Shown in pieces: positions 32,463-32,500 of a stretch of 32,500 nt of DNA. The stretch spans positions 1 to 32,500 of the forward strand of contig NZ_NEGZ01000021.1 in assembly GCF_002127585.1 (NCBI RefSeq). The letters run 5' to 3'. The stretch's first letter is position 1; every line of letters starts with the position of its first letter. This stretch comes from Janthinobacterium sp. GW458P. Lineage in GTDB: Bacteria > Pseudomonadota > Gammaproteobacteria > Burkholderiales > Burkholderiaceae_D. Both the position numbers and the translations under genes were made by a program. The notes beneath the pieces were generated by a model that saw nothing but the letters and a program-made list of their open reading frames with translations, ran no database searches and was not told the DNA's origin.

Positions 32463-32500
32463 ACTAGACCGTGCATGAGGGCCACGCAAGGCTTTTTTCC

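Noticed and set aside
1..32500. CRISPR arrays, phage genes, integrases, insertion-sequence transposases
   Set aside because: I looked for regularly spaced direct repeats and for transposase or integrase motifs and saw none. The only repeats are the palindromes and the tRNA pair.

Overview
The window is a GC-rich chromosomal segment of a betaproteobacterium, most likely of the Oxalobacteraceae (Janthinobacterium/Duganella/Massilia type). This placement is an inference from the proteins and gene order: SRP RNA before dnaX, ubiD, a ribD-ribE-ribBA-ribH-nusB series, glyA-nrdR, ybgC-tolQRAB-pal-cpoB, and a type IVa minor-pilin operon. No phage, integrase, transposase or CRISPR array was seen. Almost every gene is core, so the less expected content lies mainly between genes.

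Layout. 1-1165: 5' part of dnaX (minus), cut by the window edge, preceded by the 4.5S SRP RNA with its own promoter and terminator. 1585-3069: ubiD (minus). 3070-3547: a promoter and a roughly 310-nt structured leader for a membrane-anchored lytic transglycosylase (3548-4465). 4587-11122: riboflavin cluster on the minus strand, in transcription order ribD, ribE, a promoter-bearing coiled-coil gene of unknown function, then (after plus-strand osmC) ribBA, ribH and nusB. The RibA half of RibBA lacks its zinc cysteines, so it looks like a RibBX protein. 11158-18594: minor-pilin operon pilV-pilW-pilX-pilY1-pilE-fimT (minus), with translational coupling at pilV/pilW and pilX/pilY1. fimT ends 35 bp before ribD. 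18877-20883: nrdR and glyA (minus). glyA has a clear ZTP (pfl) riboswitch in its leader.

21295-26828: plus-strand Tol-Pal envelope operon. 26856-27176: two identical tRNA-Lys(UUU) genes, each followed by a terminator, the first behind a consensus sigma-70 promoter. 27203-32429: accessory metabolism: a small lipoprotein, an acyltransferase-3 membrane protein, an ArsR-type regulator divergent from an Old Yellow Enzyme, and a marR-MFS efflux operon with a palindromic operator.

Four intergenic regions (about 5152-5248, 6998-7115, 11731-11894, 19497-19628) hold long imperfect palindromes of roughly 100-165 bp. They share a small tetraloop hairpin core followed by a GCAACGCAG-like segment, and look like one dispersed palindromic repeat family. 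Together with the glycosylase leader, the ribBA/ribH intercistronic hairpin and the RibBX variant, these are the parts most worth a second look. All functional calls come from recognising sequence by eye; no database search was run.
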